In this document: in pieces, positions 8,668 through 16,809 of the stretch
How positions within the stretch are numbered: position 1 is the stretch's first letter
How the letters are laid out: each line of letters begins with the position of its first letter
Origin: Bradyrhizobium sp. AS23.2
GTDB lineage: Bacteria; Pseudomonadota; Alphaproteobacteria; Rhizobiales; Xanthobacteraceae
NCBI RefSeq assembly: GCF_001908185.1
Contig: NZ_LGHM01000097.1
Span: 1 to 59,959, forward strand
Direction: 5' to 3'
Length of the DNA: 59,959 bases
The notes under the pieces: generated by a model
What the model saw: the letters and a program-made list of their open reading frames with translations, nothing else
The model's database searches: none
What the model was told of the DNA's origin: nothing
Program-made: the position numbers and the translations under genes

Positions 8668-10206
8668 ATGGGCGAAATTCGCAACTTCAGATCCGGAAAT
8701 CACGATGAGCCGCCTCCACACGGCTCAATGCCTCGTCGTCTCGCCGCGATCATTGTCGGTGACATCGCTTCCTATAGTCGCTTGATGCAGGCCGACGAGG
8801 AAGGCACGCACGTCCGCGTCAAGCGGATCGAGCGGGACCTCATCCAGCCCAGCATCGTCGAGCACCATGGAGCGCTGGTGAAGACGACGGGCGATGGCTT
8901 CATTGCGATCTTCGACAGTCCCGTCGAGGCTGTCAGATGCAGCATCGTCATCCAGCAGAATCTGATTGGCCGCAACGCTTCGCTTCCGAAGGACTCCCGG
9001 ATCGAATACCGGATCGGCGTCAATCTCGGCGACGTCATCGTGGAGCCGGACGACATCTACGGCGACGGCGTCAACATTGCCACGCGCATCGAGGGCATCG
9101 CCGAACCCGGGCAGGTCTACATCTCCGGCGCGATCTACGAGCAGATCAAGCACAAGATCGTATGTGGCTACGAGTCACTCGGGGACCGCAAGGTCAAGAA
9201 TATCACCGATCCGGTACGCGTCTATCGCGTGCTGCCGGACTCAGATGCGGTCGGGAGGACGCGAGGCCGTCGCGAAAATACCCTGATCTTTCTCCTGGGC
9301 ATCATGCTGCTCGTGATGGCCAGCAACGTGCTGTGGTATCTGCTGGCGCCGCCGGGCAAGGTGGGCAAGCAGGCCGCCGTGCCGACCGCTCCTCCGGTCG
9401 CATCACCAAGCCCGCAACCTCCGCAGCGCGAAGCCGCGAAGCAAGCGCCGCAGCCGTCTCCCTCGCCGGCGTTGTCGTCCCCATCGCCCGTTCCGGCTCC
9501 AACTCAAGCACCAAGACAAGCGGCGACGCCGCTCCGCGAACCCGAGATGATCGCCATTCGCGGCGGCAGCTTTGCAATGGGCAGCAATGACGACCCGACC
9601 GAACGTCCCGTCCACCAGGTCACGGTCAAGCCGTTCTCGATCGGCAAATATCCGGTGACGGTGCAGGAATGGAACGAATGCGCCGCTGCAAAGGCGTGCG
9701 GCTTCACGGCCACCGGCAAGGACGATGCGCCGATCAGCAATGTGAGCTGGACCGACGCGCAACAATATGTGGTCTATCTCGCGCAAGCGACGAAGAAACC
9801 CTATCGGCTTCCGAGCGAAGCCGAATGGGAATATGCCGCGCGCGGTGGAACGCAGACCAGGTATTGGTGGGGCGACAAGCTCCAGCCGGGTATGGCCGGA
9901 TGCAAGGATTGCGGAGACCTCGCGGCCGAGCAGCCGGCGAAGGTCGGCAGCTTCAAGCCGAATCCGTTCGGCCTCCACGACATGGGCGGCGGTGTCGATC
10001 AGTGGGTCGAGGATTGCTGGCGCAGGACCTATCAGGGCGCAGCCGGTGACGGTTCAGCATGGACCGGCGGTGACTGCACGTCGCACGTCCTGCGCTCGGG
10101 CTCCTGGAAGAACGATTCGAGATATGTGAGGCCATCCAACCGCGATGGCTACGATACCAATGTTCGTTATCCGACGCATGGATTCCGCGTCGCGCTCAGT
10201 CCTTAA
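8668..10206 (+). CDS. Class III nucleotide cyclase fused to an FGE-like domain
   Basis: A 512-residue protein. Residues about 20-190 form a class III adenylate/guanylate cyclase domain: a metal-binding Asp in AAIIVGDIASYSRLM, a second in KTTGDGFIAIF, and the Asn/Arg pair in DGVNIATRIEG. A transmembrane helix follows (LIFLLGIMLLVMASNVLWYL), then a Pro/Ala/Gln-rich linker of about 60 residues, then a C-terminal formylglycine-generating-enzyme (SUMF1-type) domain with GGSFAMGSNDDPTERPVHQV, RLPSEAEWEYAARGG and GFRVAL. The cyclase should be cytoplasmic and the FGE-like domain periplasmic. The catalytic Cys pair of true FGEs appears missing, the matching stretch being RSGSWKNDSRYVRPSNRDGY, so it is probably a binding domain. 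GGAG lies 8 nt before the ATG. Confidence 0.88.
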   Translation: MGEIRNFRSGNHDEPPPHGSMPRRLAAIIVGDIASYSRLMQADEEGTHVRVKRIERDLIQPSIVEHHGALVKTTGDGFIAIFDSPVEAVRCSIVIQQNLIGRNASLPKDSRIEYRIGVNLGDVIVEPDDIYGDGVNIATRIEGIAEPGQVYISGAIYEQIKHKIVCGYESLGDRKVKNITDPVRVYRVLPDSDAVGRTRGRRENTLIFLLGIMLLVMASNVLWYLLAPPGKVGKQAAVPTAPPVASPSPQPPQREAAKQAPQPSPSPALSSPSPVPAPTQAPRQAATPLREPEMIAIRGGSFAMGSNDDPTERPVHQVTVKPFSIGKYPVTVQEWNECAAAKACGFTATGKDDAPISNVSWTDAQQYVVYLAQATKKPYRLPSEAEWEYAARGGTQTRYWWGDKLQPGMAGCKDCGDLAAEQPAKVGSFKPNPFGLHDMGGGVDQWVEDCWRRTYQGAAGDGSAWTGGDCTSHVLRSGSWKNDSRYVRPSNRDGYDTNVRYPTHGFRVALSP

Positions 10207-10237
10207 GCGCAGTCCTTGAAGTGCGGGAGTAGGTTTG

Positions 10238-10681
10238 ATGAAAATCCTTCGCTGCATCGCGCTGTCGGCGGCGCTCGCATTGCTTCCGGGCATCGCCCTT
10301 GCGCAGGGCAAGACCGCTCCCAAGGACGCAAAGCTCTATTTCATCACGCCGCATGACGGGCAGAAGGTTCGCAGTGGTTTCTGGGTCCGGTTCGGCTTGC
10401 GCAACATGGGAGTCACCCATGCCGGCGACGACTACCAGAACGCCGGTCATCATCACCTGCTGGTAGACGTCAACGATCCGATCGATCCCAAGGAGCCGAT
10501 CGCTCAGGACAAGTCGCATCTGCATTTCGGGGCGGGGCAGACCGAAACCTTCCTCGAACTTCCGCCCGGGACGCACACGCTGCAACTGGTGCTGGGCGAT
10601 GCGAAGCACTATCCGTTTGAGCCGCCCATCGTGTCGGAGAAGATCACCGTACGCGTCAGGCAGCCCGCTTCATCGCGGTAG
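10238..10681 (+). CDS. Secreted DUF4399 protein
   Basis: A 147-residue protein with a signal peptide ending near IALA-QGKTA. The mature part shows the DUF4399 pattern: YFITPHDGQKVRSGFWVRFG, NAGHHHLLVD and a C-terminal LPPGTHTLQLVLGDAKHYPF. The HHH run plus further His residues (DKSHLHFG) suggests metal contact, as in periplasmic copper-related beta domains, but that is inference. A GGGAG sequence precedes the ATG; an in-frame TTG three bases earlier is less likely. It lies 31 nt after the cyclase-FGE gene and may share its transcript. Confidence 0.85.
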   Translation: MKILRCIALSAALALLPGIALAQGKTAPKDAKLYFITPHDGQKVRSGFWVRFGLRNMGVTHAGDDYQNAGHHHLLVDVNDPIDPKEPIAQDKSHLHFGAGQTETFLELPPGTHTLQLVLGDAKHYPFEPPIVSEKITVRVRQPASSR

Positions 10682-10700
10682 CCGGCCTGATCACCGCCGG

Positions 10701-10781
10701 CGTCATTGCGAGCGCAGCGAAGCAATCCAGAATCTTTCCGCGGAGGGACTCTGGATTGCTTCGCTGCGCTCCGCAATGACG
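10701..10781. repeat. Family A palindrome, copy 2
   Basis: It runs from CGTCATTGCGAGCGCAGC to CCGCAATGACG, about 20 nt after the DUF4399 stop. It forms a tandem pair with copy 3. Confidence 0.9.
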
Positions 10782-10816
10782 AGGAAGGTGGCGGCGCCTC
10801 GCGCGACTCTCTCCAC

Positions 10817-10901
10817 CGTCATTGCGAGGAGCCCTTGCGACGAAGCAATCCAGACTGTTTCCGCGGCGGGACTGGATTGCTTCGCTGCGCTCGCAATGAC
10901 G
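10817..10901. repeat. Family A palindrome, copy 3
   Basis: It begins CGTCATTGCGAGGAGCCC and ends TCGCAATGACG. It ends six bases before the stop of the minus-strand ferredoxin oxidoreductase beta gene, so it may serve as that operon's 3' hairpin. Confidence 0.9.
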
Positions 10902-10906
10902 CGAGA

Positions 10907-11962
10907 TCACCGCAGGCTGGCGTTGATCTTGTCCAGCACCGCAGAGCCCGGGCACAGCGTGTCCGCTTCCAGCGTGTTGAGCGGCGTCTCGACCGTGTTG
11001 AGATGCTCGTGCAGATCTTCCGCGTCGGGATCGACATAGAGCAGGCCGGTGACGATCTGTCCTTTCGCCGCGTGCTTCTGGAGGAAGGTCTGGGCGCCAA
11101 GGCGGTCATGCGGATCGTAGTCGGCGTCGATCTTGCGCAGCGCGATGTTGCTGCCGTCATGCTGTTCGACGAGCTGCACCGTGCCCGGCGCGTAATCGAC
11201 GGCGATGGGATCGCGGCCGACCAGCACGTCGAGCCGGTTCACGGCATCATTGTGCTCGCGGACGTAGTCGAAGCTCTTGGTCGAGCCGGCGTGGTTGTTG
11301 AAGGCGATGCAGGGGCTGATGACGTCGATGAAGGATGCGCCCTTGTGGCGGATCGCAGCCGCGATCAGCGGCACGAGCTGGGTCTTGTCGCCGGAGAAGC
11401 TGCGCGCGACGAAGGTCGCGCCGAGTTGCAACGCGATCGCGACGAGGTCGATGGCGTTGTCGGTGTTGGTGACACCCTTCTTGGACTTCGAGCCGCGGTC
11501 GGCTGTCGCCGAGAACTGGCCCTTGGTCAGGCCGTAGACGCCGTTGTTCTCGACGATATAGGTCATGTTGACGCCGCGCCGGATCGAATGTGCGAACTGG
11601 CCGAAGCCGATCGAAGCGGAGTCGCCGTCGCCGGAGACGCCGAGATAGATCAGGTCGCGGTTGGCGAGGTTGGCTCCGGTCAGCACGCTGGGCATGCGGC
11701 CGTGCACGGAGTTGAAGCCGTGCGAGTTGCCGAGGAAATAGTCCGGCGTCTTCGACGAGCAGCCGATGCCGGAGATTTTTGCCACCCGGTGTGGCTCGAT
11801 CGAGAGCTCGTAGCAGGCTTCGATGATGGAGGCCGTGATCGAGTCGTGGCCGCAGCCGGCGCACAGCGTCGAGATCTTGCCCTCGTAGTCGCGGTGGGTG
11901 TAGCCGAGCTCGTTCTTCTTCAGCCCGGGATGATGGAATTTCGGCTTTGCAATATAGGTCAT
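10907..11962 (-). CDS. 2-oxoacid:ferredoxin oxidoreductase, beta subunit
   Basis: A 351-residue thiamine-pyrophosphate subunit. A Cys pair in STLCAGCGHDS lies near the N terminus. The TPP/Mg site is GVSGDGDSASIGFGQF followed by IVENNGVYGLTKGQ, and a further Cys is in ISGIGCSSKTPDY. It pairs with the gamma-alpha subunit upstream to decarboxylate a 2-oxoacid oxidatively to acyl-CoA while reducing ferredoxin; whether the substrate is 2-oxoglutarate or pyruvate cannot be read from sequence. I start at MTYIAKPKF. The frame stays open 47 codons further, but that extension is encoded by a dispersed repeat (11986-12107) and is unlikely to be protein. Confidence 0.92.
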   Translation of the reverse strand: MTYIAKPKFHHPGLKKNELGYTHRDYEGKISTLCAGCGHDSITASIIEACYELSIEPHRVAKISGIGCSSKTPDYFLGNSHGFNSVHGRMPSVLTGANLANRDLIYLGVSGDGDSASIGFGQFAHSIRRGVNMTYIVENNGVYGLTKGQFSATADRGSKSKKGVTNTDNAIDLVAIALQLGATFVARSFSGDKTQLVPLIAAAIRHKGASFIDVISPCIAFNNHAGSTKSFDYVREHNDAVNRLDVLVGRDPIAVDYAPGTVQLVEQHDGSNIALRKIDADYDPHDRLGAQTFLQKHAAKGQIVTGLLYVDPDAEDLHEHLNTVETPLNTLEADTLCPGSAVLDKINASLR

Positions 11963-11985
11963 CAGAGCACCTGCGATCCCAAGCC

Positions 11986-12107
11986 CGTCATGGCCGGGCT
12001 TGTCCCGGCCATCCACGTCTTGGCCAGGAAAAAGAAAGGCGTGGATGCCCGGGCATAGGCGAGCGGAAGCGACGCCGTCCTTCGGACGGCTATGCCCGGG
12101 CATGACG
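11986..12107. repeat. Family E palindrome inside an operon
   Basis: It begins CGTCATGGCCGGGCTTGTCC and ends TATGCCCGGGCATGACG, with internal arms CCGTCC/GGACGG. It fills most of the 166-nt gap between the alpha and beta oxidoreductase genes, so the hairpin would sit within one mRNA. Only one copy lies in this window, but the motif style is common in Bradyrhizobium. Confidence 0.8.
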
Positions 12108-12128
12108 ATGAGAAGAGCAAAGCGCAGG

Positions 12129-13976
12129 TCATGATACGGCCTTGCGGAGCGGGGTCACCTTGAGGTGATCCTGATGGTCGCCAATGGCTTTTGCGATGAA
12201 ACGGGCGGTGATCGGGGTGCCGTCATAGTGCACGATCGGCACGAGGCGTACCGGGTCGATGCCGTTCTCGTTGACGATGAGCTGGCGAAGCTGGCTGTCG
12301 CGGTTCTGCTCGACCACGTAGACGAAGTCGTGCTCGGCGAGGAAGCTCGCCACGCTGGAGTGGAACGGGAAGGCGCGGATGCGCAGCCGATCGAGCTGAT
12401 GCCCGCGCGCTTCCAAGAGCCCGATCGCCTCGTCCATCGCTGGCGAGGTCGAGCCGAAATAGATCACGCCGTATTTGGTCGGCCGTTCCGCATTGGCCTG
12501 CAGCGGCCGCGGCACCAGATCCTGTGCGGTCTCGAACTTGCGCACGAGGCGCTGCATGTTGTCGGCATAGACCGAGCCCTCCTCGGAATAGCGCGCATAG
12601 CGGTCGCGCGAGGTGCCGCGGGTGAAGTAGGAGCCCTTGGTCGGATGCGTGCCGGGATAGGTGCGGTAGGGGATGCCGTCGCCATCGACGTCGAGATAGC
12701 GGCCGAAGTCGCGGCCCTCCTCCAGCATCTCCGCGGTCATCACCTTGCCGCGGTCGTATTGCCGCGCGTCGTCCCACTTCAGCGGGCGGCAGAGCCGGTG
12801 GTTCATGCCGATGTCGAGGTCGAGCATCAGGAAGATCGTGGTCTGCAGCCGTTCGGCGAGATCGAAGGCCGCCGCCGCGAACTCGAAGGCTTCGGCGGGA
12901 TCCTCGGGGAACAGCAGCACATGCTTGGTGTCGCCATGCGAAGCATAGGCGCAGGCGATGATGTCGCATTGCTGGGTGCGGGTCGGCATGCCTGTGGAGG
13001 GGCCGGCGCGCTGGATGTTCATGATGACGGCCGGGATCTCGGCGAAGTAGGACAGGCCGATGAATTCCGTCATCAGCGAGATGCCGGGGCCGGAGGTCGC
13101 GGTGAAGGCACGGGCGCCGTTCCAGGACGCGCCGATCACGATGCCGATCGAGGCGAGTTCGTCCTCGCCCTGCACGATCGCGTATTTCGCCTTGCCGGTC
13201 TCAGGGTCGTGCCGGTACTTCTTGCAGTGGCTGGTGAAGGCTTCCGCCACCGACGAGGACGGTGTGATCGGGTACCATGCGCATACGGTGGCGCCACCAT
13301 AGACTGCGCCGAGCGCGGCCGCGCTGTTGCCCTCGATGAAGATGCGGTCGCCGACCTTGTCGGATTTCTTCACCCATAGCCCGATCGGGCATTTCAGGTT
13401 CTGCAGCGCCCAGTCGCGGCCGAGATGCAGCGCATGGACGTTGGATGAGAGCAGCTTCTCCTTGCCCTTGTACTGCTCGCCGATCAGCTGCTCGATCAAC
13501 TTCGGGTCCATGTCGAGCAACGCGGAGAGGCTGCCCAAATAGATGATGTTCTTGAACAGCTGGCGCTGGCGCGGATCGGTGTAGGTCGAGTTGGTGATCG
13601 CGGTGAGCGGCACGCCGATCACGGTGATGTCGTCGCGGAATTTGGTCGACGGCATCGGCTTGGTGGAATCGTAGAACAGATAGCCGCCGGGCTCGATGCC
13701 GGCGACATCCTTGTCCCAGGTCTGAGGGTTCATCGCCACCATCATGTCCACGCCGCCGCGGGCACCGAGATGGCCGTCCTCGGTCACCCGCACCTCGTAC
13801 CAGGTCGGCAGGCCCTGAATGTTGGAGGGGAAGATGTTGCGTGGGCTCACCGGAACGCCATGGCGCAGGATCGCGCGCGCGAACATCTCGTTGGCGCTAG
13901 CCGAGCCCGAGCCGTTGACGTTGGCGAAGCGGACGACGAAGTCGTTTACGCGGCTGATCGGCTTTTTGTCGGGCAT
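12129..13976 (-). CDS. 2-oxoacid:acceptor oxidoreductase, fused gamma-alpha subunit
   Basis: A 615-residue protein with an N-terminal gamma domain (residues about 1-190: NDFVVRFANVNGSGSASANE, then GHLGARGGVDMMVAMNPQTW) fused to the alpha/pyrimidine domain (WYPITPSSSVAEAF, GIVIGASWNGARAFTATSGP, IQRAGPSTGMPTRTQQ). This is the KorA-type fused architecture. The start MPDKKPISR lies within the upstream flavoprotein gene, giving a 31-nt overlap that implies coupled translation. It works with the beta subunit encoded downstream. No Fe-S ferredoxin domain is present here; those cysteines are in the upstream gene. Confidence 0.92.
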   Translation of the reverse strand: MPDKKPISRVNDFVVRFANVNGSGSASANEMFARAILRHGVPVSPRNIFPSNIQGLPTWYEVRVTEDGHLGARGGVDMMVAMNPQTWDKDVAGIEPGGYLFYDSTKPMPSTKFRDDITVIGVPLTAITNSTYTDPRQRQLFKNIIYLGSLSALLDMDPKLIEQLIGEQYKGKEKLLSSNVHALHLGRDWALQNLKCPIGLWVKKSDKVGDRIFIEGNSAAALGAVYGGATVCAWYPITPSSSVAEAFTSHCKKYRHDPETGKAKYAIVQGEDELASIGIVIGASWNGARAFTATSGPGISLMTEFIGLSYFAEIPAVIMNIQRAGPSTGMPTRTQQCDIIACAYASHGDTKHVLLFPEDPAEAFEFAAAAFDLAERLQTTIFLMLDLDIGMNHRLCRPLKWDDARQYDRGKVMTAEMLEEGRDFGRYLDVDGDGIPYRTYPGTHPTKGSYFTRGTSRDRYARYSEEGSVYADNMQRLVRKFETAQDLVPRPLQANAERPTKYGVIYFGSTSPAMDEAIGLLEARGHQLDRLRIRAFPFHSSVASFLAEHDFVYVVEQNRDSQLRQLIVNENGIDPVRLVPIVHYDGTPITARFIAKAIGDHQDHLKVTPLRKAVS

Positions 13977-15745
13977 GATGATCCTGCGTCGGTCATTTCG
14001 ATGAAATATTTCTGCATGTCCCAGGCGCCGGTGGGACAACGCTCGGCGCACAACCCGCAATGCAGGCAGACGTCTTCGTCCTTCACCATCACGCGCCCGG
14101 TCTTGAGGTCGCTGGAGACGTAGAGGTCCTGGTCCGGATGCGGCGAAGGCGCCTTCAGGCGCTGGCGAAGATCGCTTTCCTCGCCGTTGTCAGTGAAGGT
14201 GATGCAATCCATCGGACAGATGTCGGCGCAGGCATCGCATTCGATGCAGAGCGAGGTCGAGAACACTGTCTGGACGTCGCAGTTCAGGCAGCGCTCGGCT
14301 TCGCCAAGCGCCAGCTTGACGTCGTAGCCTAGCTCGACCTCGGCGCGGATGTCCTTCAGTGCGACGACCTTGTCGCGATGCGGCACCTTGAAGCGCTTGT
14401 CGTTGGAGATGTCGTTGTCATAGCTCCATTCGTGGATGCCCATCTTCTGCGAGGAGACGTGCACCTCCGGCAGCGGGCGTTCGCTGATGTCCTCGCCCGA
14501 GAGCATCTTGTGGATCGACAGCGCGGCGTCATGGCCGTGCGCGACTGCCCAGATGATGTTCTTGGGGCCGAACGCGGCGTCGCCGCCAAAGAACACTTTC
14601 GGGTTGGTGGACACGAACGTCTTCGGATCGACCTTGGGCATGTGCCATTTGTCGAACTCGATGCCGCAGTCCTTTTCGATCCAGGGGAAGGCGTTCTCCT
14701 GGCCGACCGCGACCAGCACGTCGTCGCAGGCGATCGTCTCGTCCGGCTCGCCTGACGGCACCAGGTTGCGACGGCCCCTGGCGTCGTATTCGGCCTTCAC
14801 CTTCTGGAAGGTGACGCCGATCAGCTTGCCGGCGACATGCTTGAATGCCAACGGCACCATGTAGTTGAGGATCGGAATGTCCTCGTGGATCGCGTCCTCC
14901 TTCTCCCAGGGCGAGGCCTTCATCTCCTCGAAGCCGGAGCGGACGACCACCTTGACGCTCTCGCCGCCGAGGCGGCGCGCGGTGCGGCAGCAATCCATCG
15001 CGGTGTTGCCGCCGCCGAGCACGATCACGCGCTTGCCGATCTTGTCGGTATGGCCGAACGAGACCGAGGCCAGCCACTCGATGCCGATGTGGATGTTGGC
15101 GGCCGCCTCTTTCCGGCCGGGAATGTCGAGCTCGCGGCCGCGCGGCGCGCCGGAGCCGACGAAGATCGCGTCGTACTTCTCCGCAAGCAGCGACGTCATG
15201 CTGTCGATGCGATGACCGCCTTTGAACTCGACGCCGAGATTGAGGATGTAGCCGGTCTCCTCGTCGATCACCGAATTGGGCAGGCGGAACTTCGGGATCT
15301 GGGTGCGCATCATGCCGCCGGCTTCCGGATCGGCATCGAACACGGTGCAGTGATAGCCGAGCGGTGCGAGATCGCGCGCCACGGTCAGCGAAGCCGGGCC
15401 GCCGCCGACCAGCGCAATGCGCTTGCCGTTCCTGGGTGAGGGGCGCGGCAGGCGCTGCTTGATGTCGTCCTTGAAGTCAGCCGCGACGCGCTTCAGGCGG
15501 CAGATCGCGACGGGAGTTTCCTCGACGCGTCCGCGGCGGCACGCCGGCTCGCATGGACGATCGCAGGTGCGTCCCAGAATTCCGGGAAACACGTTCGATT
15601 TCCAATTGATCATATAGGCGTCGCTGTAGCGGCCTTGTGCGATCAGTCGAATGTATTCGGGAACCGGGGTGTGCGCAGGACAGGCCCACTGGCAATCGAC
15701 CACTTTGTGAAAGTAGTCGGGGGCCGCGATATCGGTCGGTTTCAT
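13946..15745 (-). CDS. FAD/NAD(P)H oxidoreductase with ferredoxin domain (GltD-like)
   Basis: A 599-residue protein in three parts. The N-terminal Fe-S region has WACPAHTPVPEY and the Cys cluster GRTCDRPCEPACRRG. The GltD-like flavoprotein core has an FAD site (RIALVGGGPASLTVARDLAP) and an NAD(P)H site (RVIVLGGGNTAMDCCRTARR). The C-terminal double [4Fe-4S] ferredoxin domain has CIECDACADICPMDC and CLHCGLCAERCPTG. It heads the operon and overlaps the alpha gene. The likely role is to pass electrons between the 2-oxoacid oxidoreductase and NAD(P)H, in place of free ferredoxin. The 238-nt upstream gap should hold the promoter; it contains a TGACGTCA palindrome at 15834-15841. Confidence 0.9.
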   Translation of the reverse strand: MKPTDIAAPDYFHKVVDCQWACPAHTPVPEYIRLIAQGRYSDAYMINWKSNVFPGILGRTCDRPCEPACRRGRVEETPVAICRLKRVAADFKDDIKQRLPRPSPRNGKRIALVGGGPASLTVARDLAPLGYHCTVFDADPEAGGMMRTQIPKFRLPNSVIDEETGYILNLGVEFKGGHRIDSMTSLLAEKYDAIFVGSGAPRGRELDIPGRKEAAANIHIGIEWLASVSFGHTDKIGKRVIVLGGGNTAMDCCRTARRLGGESVKVVVRSGFEEMKASPWEKEDAIHEDIPILNYMVPLAFKHVAGKLIGVTFQKVKAEYDARGRRNLVPSGEPDETIACDDVLVAVGQENAFPWIEKDCGIEFDKWHMPKVDPKTFVSTNPKVFFGGDAAFGPKNIIWAVAHGHDAALSIHKMLSGEDISERPLPEVHVSSQKMGIHEWSYDNDISNDKRFKVPHRDKVVALKDIRAEVELGYDVKLALGEAERCLNCDVQTVFSTSLCIECDACADICPMDCITFTDNGEESDLRQRLKAPSPHPDQDLYVSSDLKTGRVMVKDEDVCLHCGLCAERCPTGAWDMQKYFIEMTDAGSSCPTKSRSAA

Positions 15746-15983
15746 TCCTACCCTGTCCGCGCAGGCCCAAAGACCCCGCGGCCTTTTCTTGAGCTTGGCG
15801 AACGCTTTAGCGCGCGTCGATCTGGTTTCTGAATGACGTCATGAGGTTAGCTTATTAGAACCGTTCCGAAGTACAACGGCAAATTTTCGCGATTACCTGC
15901 TTTCATGGGAGCCGCGCGCAGACAGCATTAGCGGCCGCGCGCAGTAATGCGGCGGTGCAATATATTGCGCTGCGGATAGCTGC
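15746..15983. promoter_or_regulatory. Likely promoter region of the oxidoreductase operon
   Basis: A non-coding gap between two minus-strand genes that should carry the operon promoter. The only symmetry I see is TGACGTCA at 15834-15841. The part near 15915-15955 is GC-rich with GCGCGCAG repeats and might end transcription of the upstream operon. Confidence 0.35.
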
Positions 15984-16661
15984 TTAGCCGCGCGCGATGT
16001 CGCTCTTCGCGAGATCCCACATCAGGCTGTAAGTGCCGACGGAGACGGGCAGCGGGAAGGGCGCGGCAGCAGGGCCGGTGAGGCGTTCGGCGATCACGGC
16101 CGAGACCGCGCCGACATGCGTGCCGTCGATCAGCACGAACCAGTCGCGTGCGCCTTCGTTGCGCACAACCGGAACCTCCACCGTTGCGCTGGACAGTTCC
16201 GGCTCGCTCTCGAGCAGATGCATCGAGATGATGCCCTCGTGCGGTTCCGGCGCCAGCTTTTCTTGCAGTGCATCACGCCATGCACCGGCATTGTCGGGCG
16301 TTGGCCGCAGCCGCACGACGCCGAGCGCGGCGCCGCGTCCGGTGCCATTGCTGATGGTGATGCGTGCGACCACGCGCAGCATGTTCTTGAAGCGCGCCAT
16401 GGTCCGCCGCGACCAACGGGTCTGATTTGCGAGCCGTGTTCGGTAGGCGGGACTGTCGAGCACGTCGAGCGTCGCGGTCGAATAGAGGCAGAGATATTTG
16501 GGATTGGCGGCGTGCGCGACATAGCGCCGCGCCTCCAGGAAACCCTCGATCGCGACGCGCTCTTCCAGATGCTCGCGATCGTACCAGCGATTGAAATCGG
16601 CCTCATCAGCCTCGTCGATGTTCATCGACGTCAGCAGCATGCCTTTCCCGGCGAGCGGCAT
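15984..16661 (-). CDS. DUF4286-like protein
   Basis: A 225-residue soluble protein made of two ferredoxin-like alpha/beta repeats. The first contains MLLTSMNIDEADEADFNRWY and DREHLEERVAIEGFLEARRY, the WYDxEHL pattern of DUF4286/EthD-like dimeric barrels. The second ends PVSVGTYSLMWDLAKSD. The ATG at 16661 is preceded by AAGGA; longer in-frame extensions upstream would read through a dispersed repeat and were rejected. Related EthD-fold proteins act in aromatic or acyl degradation, but I cannot name a substrate. Confidence 0.75.
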   Translation of the reverse strand: MPLAGKGMLLTSMNIDEADEADFNRWYDREHLEERVAIEGFLEARRYVAHAANPKYLCLYSTATLDVLDSPAYRTRLANQTRWSRRTMARFKNMLRVVARITISNGTGRGAALGVVRLRPTPDNAGAWRDALQEKLAPEPHEGIISMHLLESEPELSSATVEVPVVRNEGARDWFVLIDGTHVGAVSAVIAERLTGPAAAPFPLPVSVGTYSLMWDLAKSDIARG

Positions 16662-16687
16662 TTTCTTGTTGTCCTTCCCTTGCAGAC

Positions 16688-16800
16688 CCTCATGGTGAGG
16701 AGCCGCGGAACGCGGCGTCTCGAGCCATGAAAGGCCCCACTGCAGCACCTCGGCCTCTATCCTTCGAGACGCGCTCCTTGGAGCGCTCCTCAGGATGAGG
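16688..16800. repeat. Family G palindromic repeat
   Basis: It begins CCTCATGGTGAGGAGC and ends GCTCCTCAGGATGAGG, with arms GACGCGCTCC/GGAGCGCTCC. It ends 9 nt from the proline iminopeptidase stop and could serve as its 3' hairpin. Confidence 0.75.
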
Positions 16801-16809
16801 GGCTAGATT

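Noticed and set aside
10706..12058. 450-codon plus-strand open frame over the beta-subunit gene
   Set aside because: Starts inside family A repeats and runs antisense to a clear enzyme gene.
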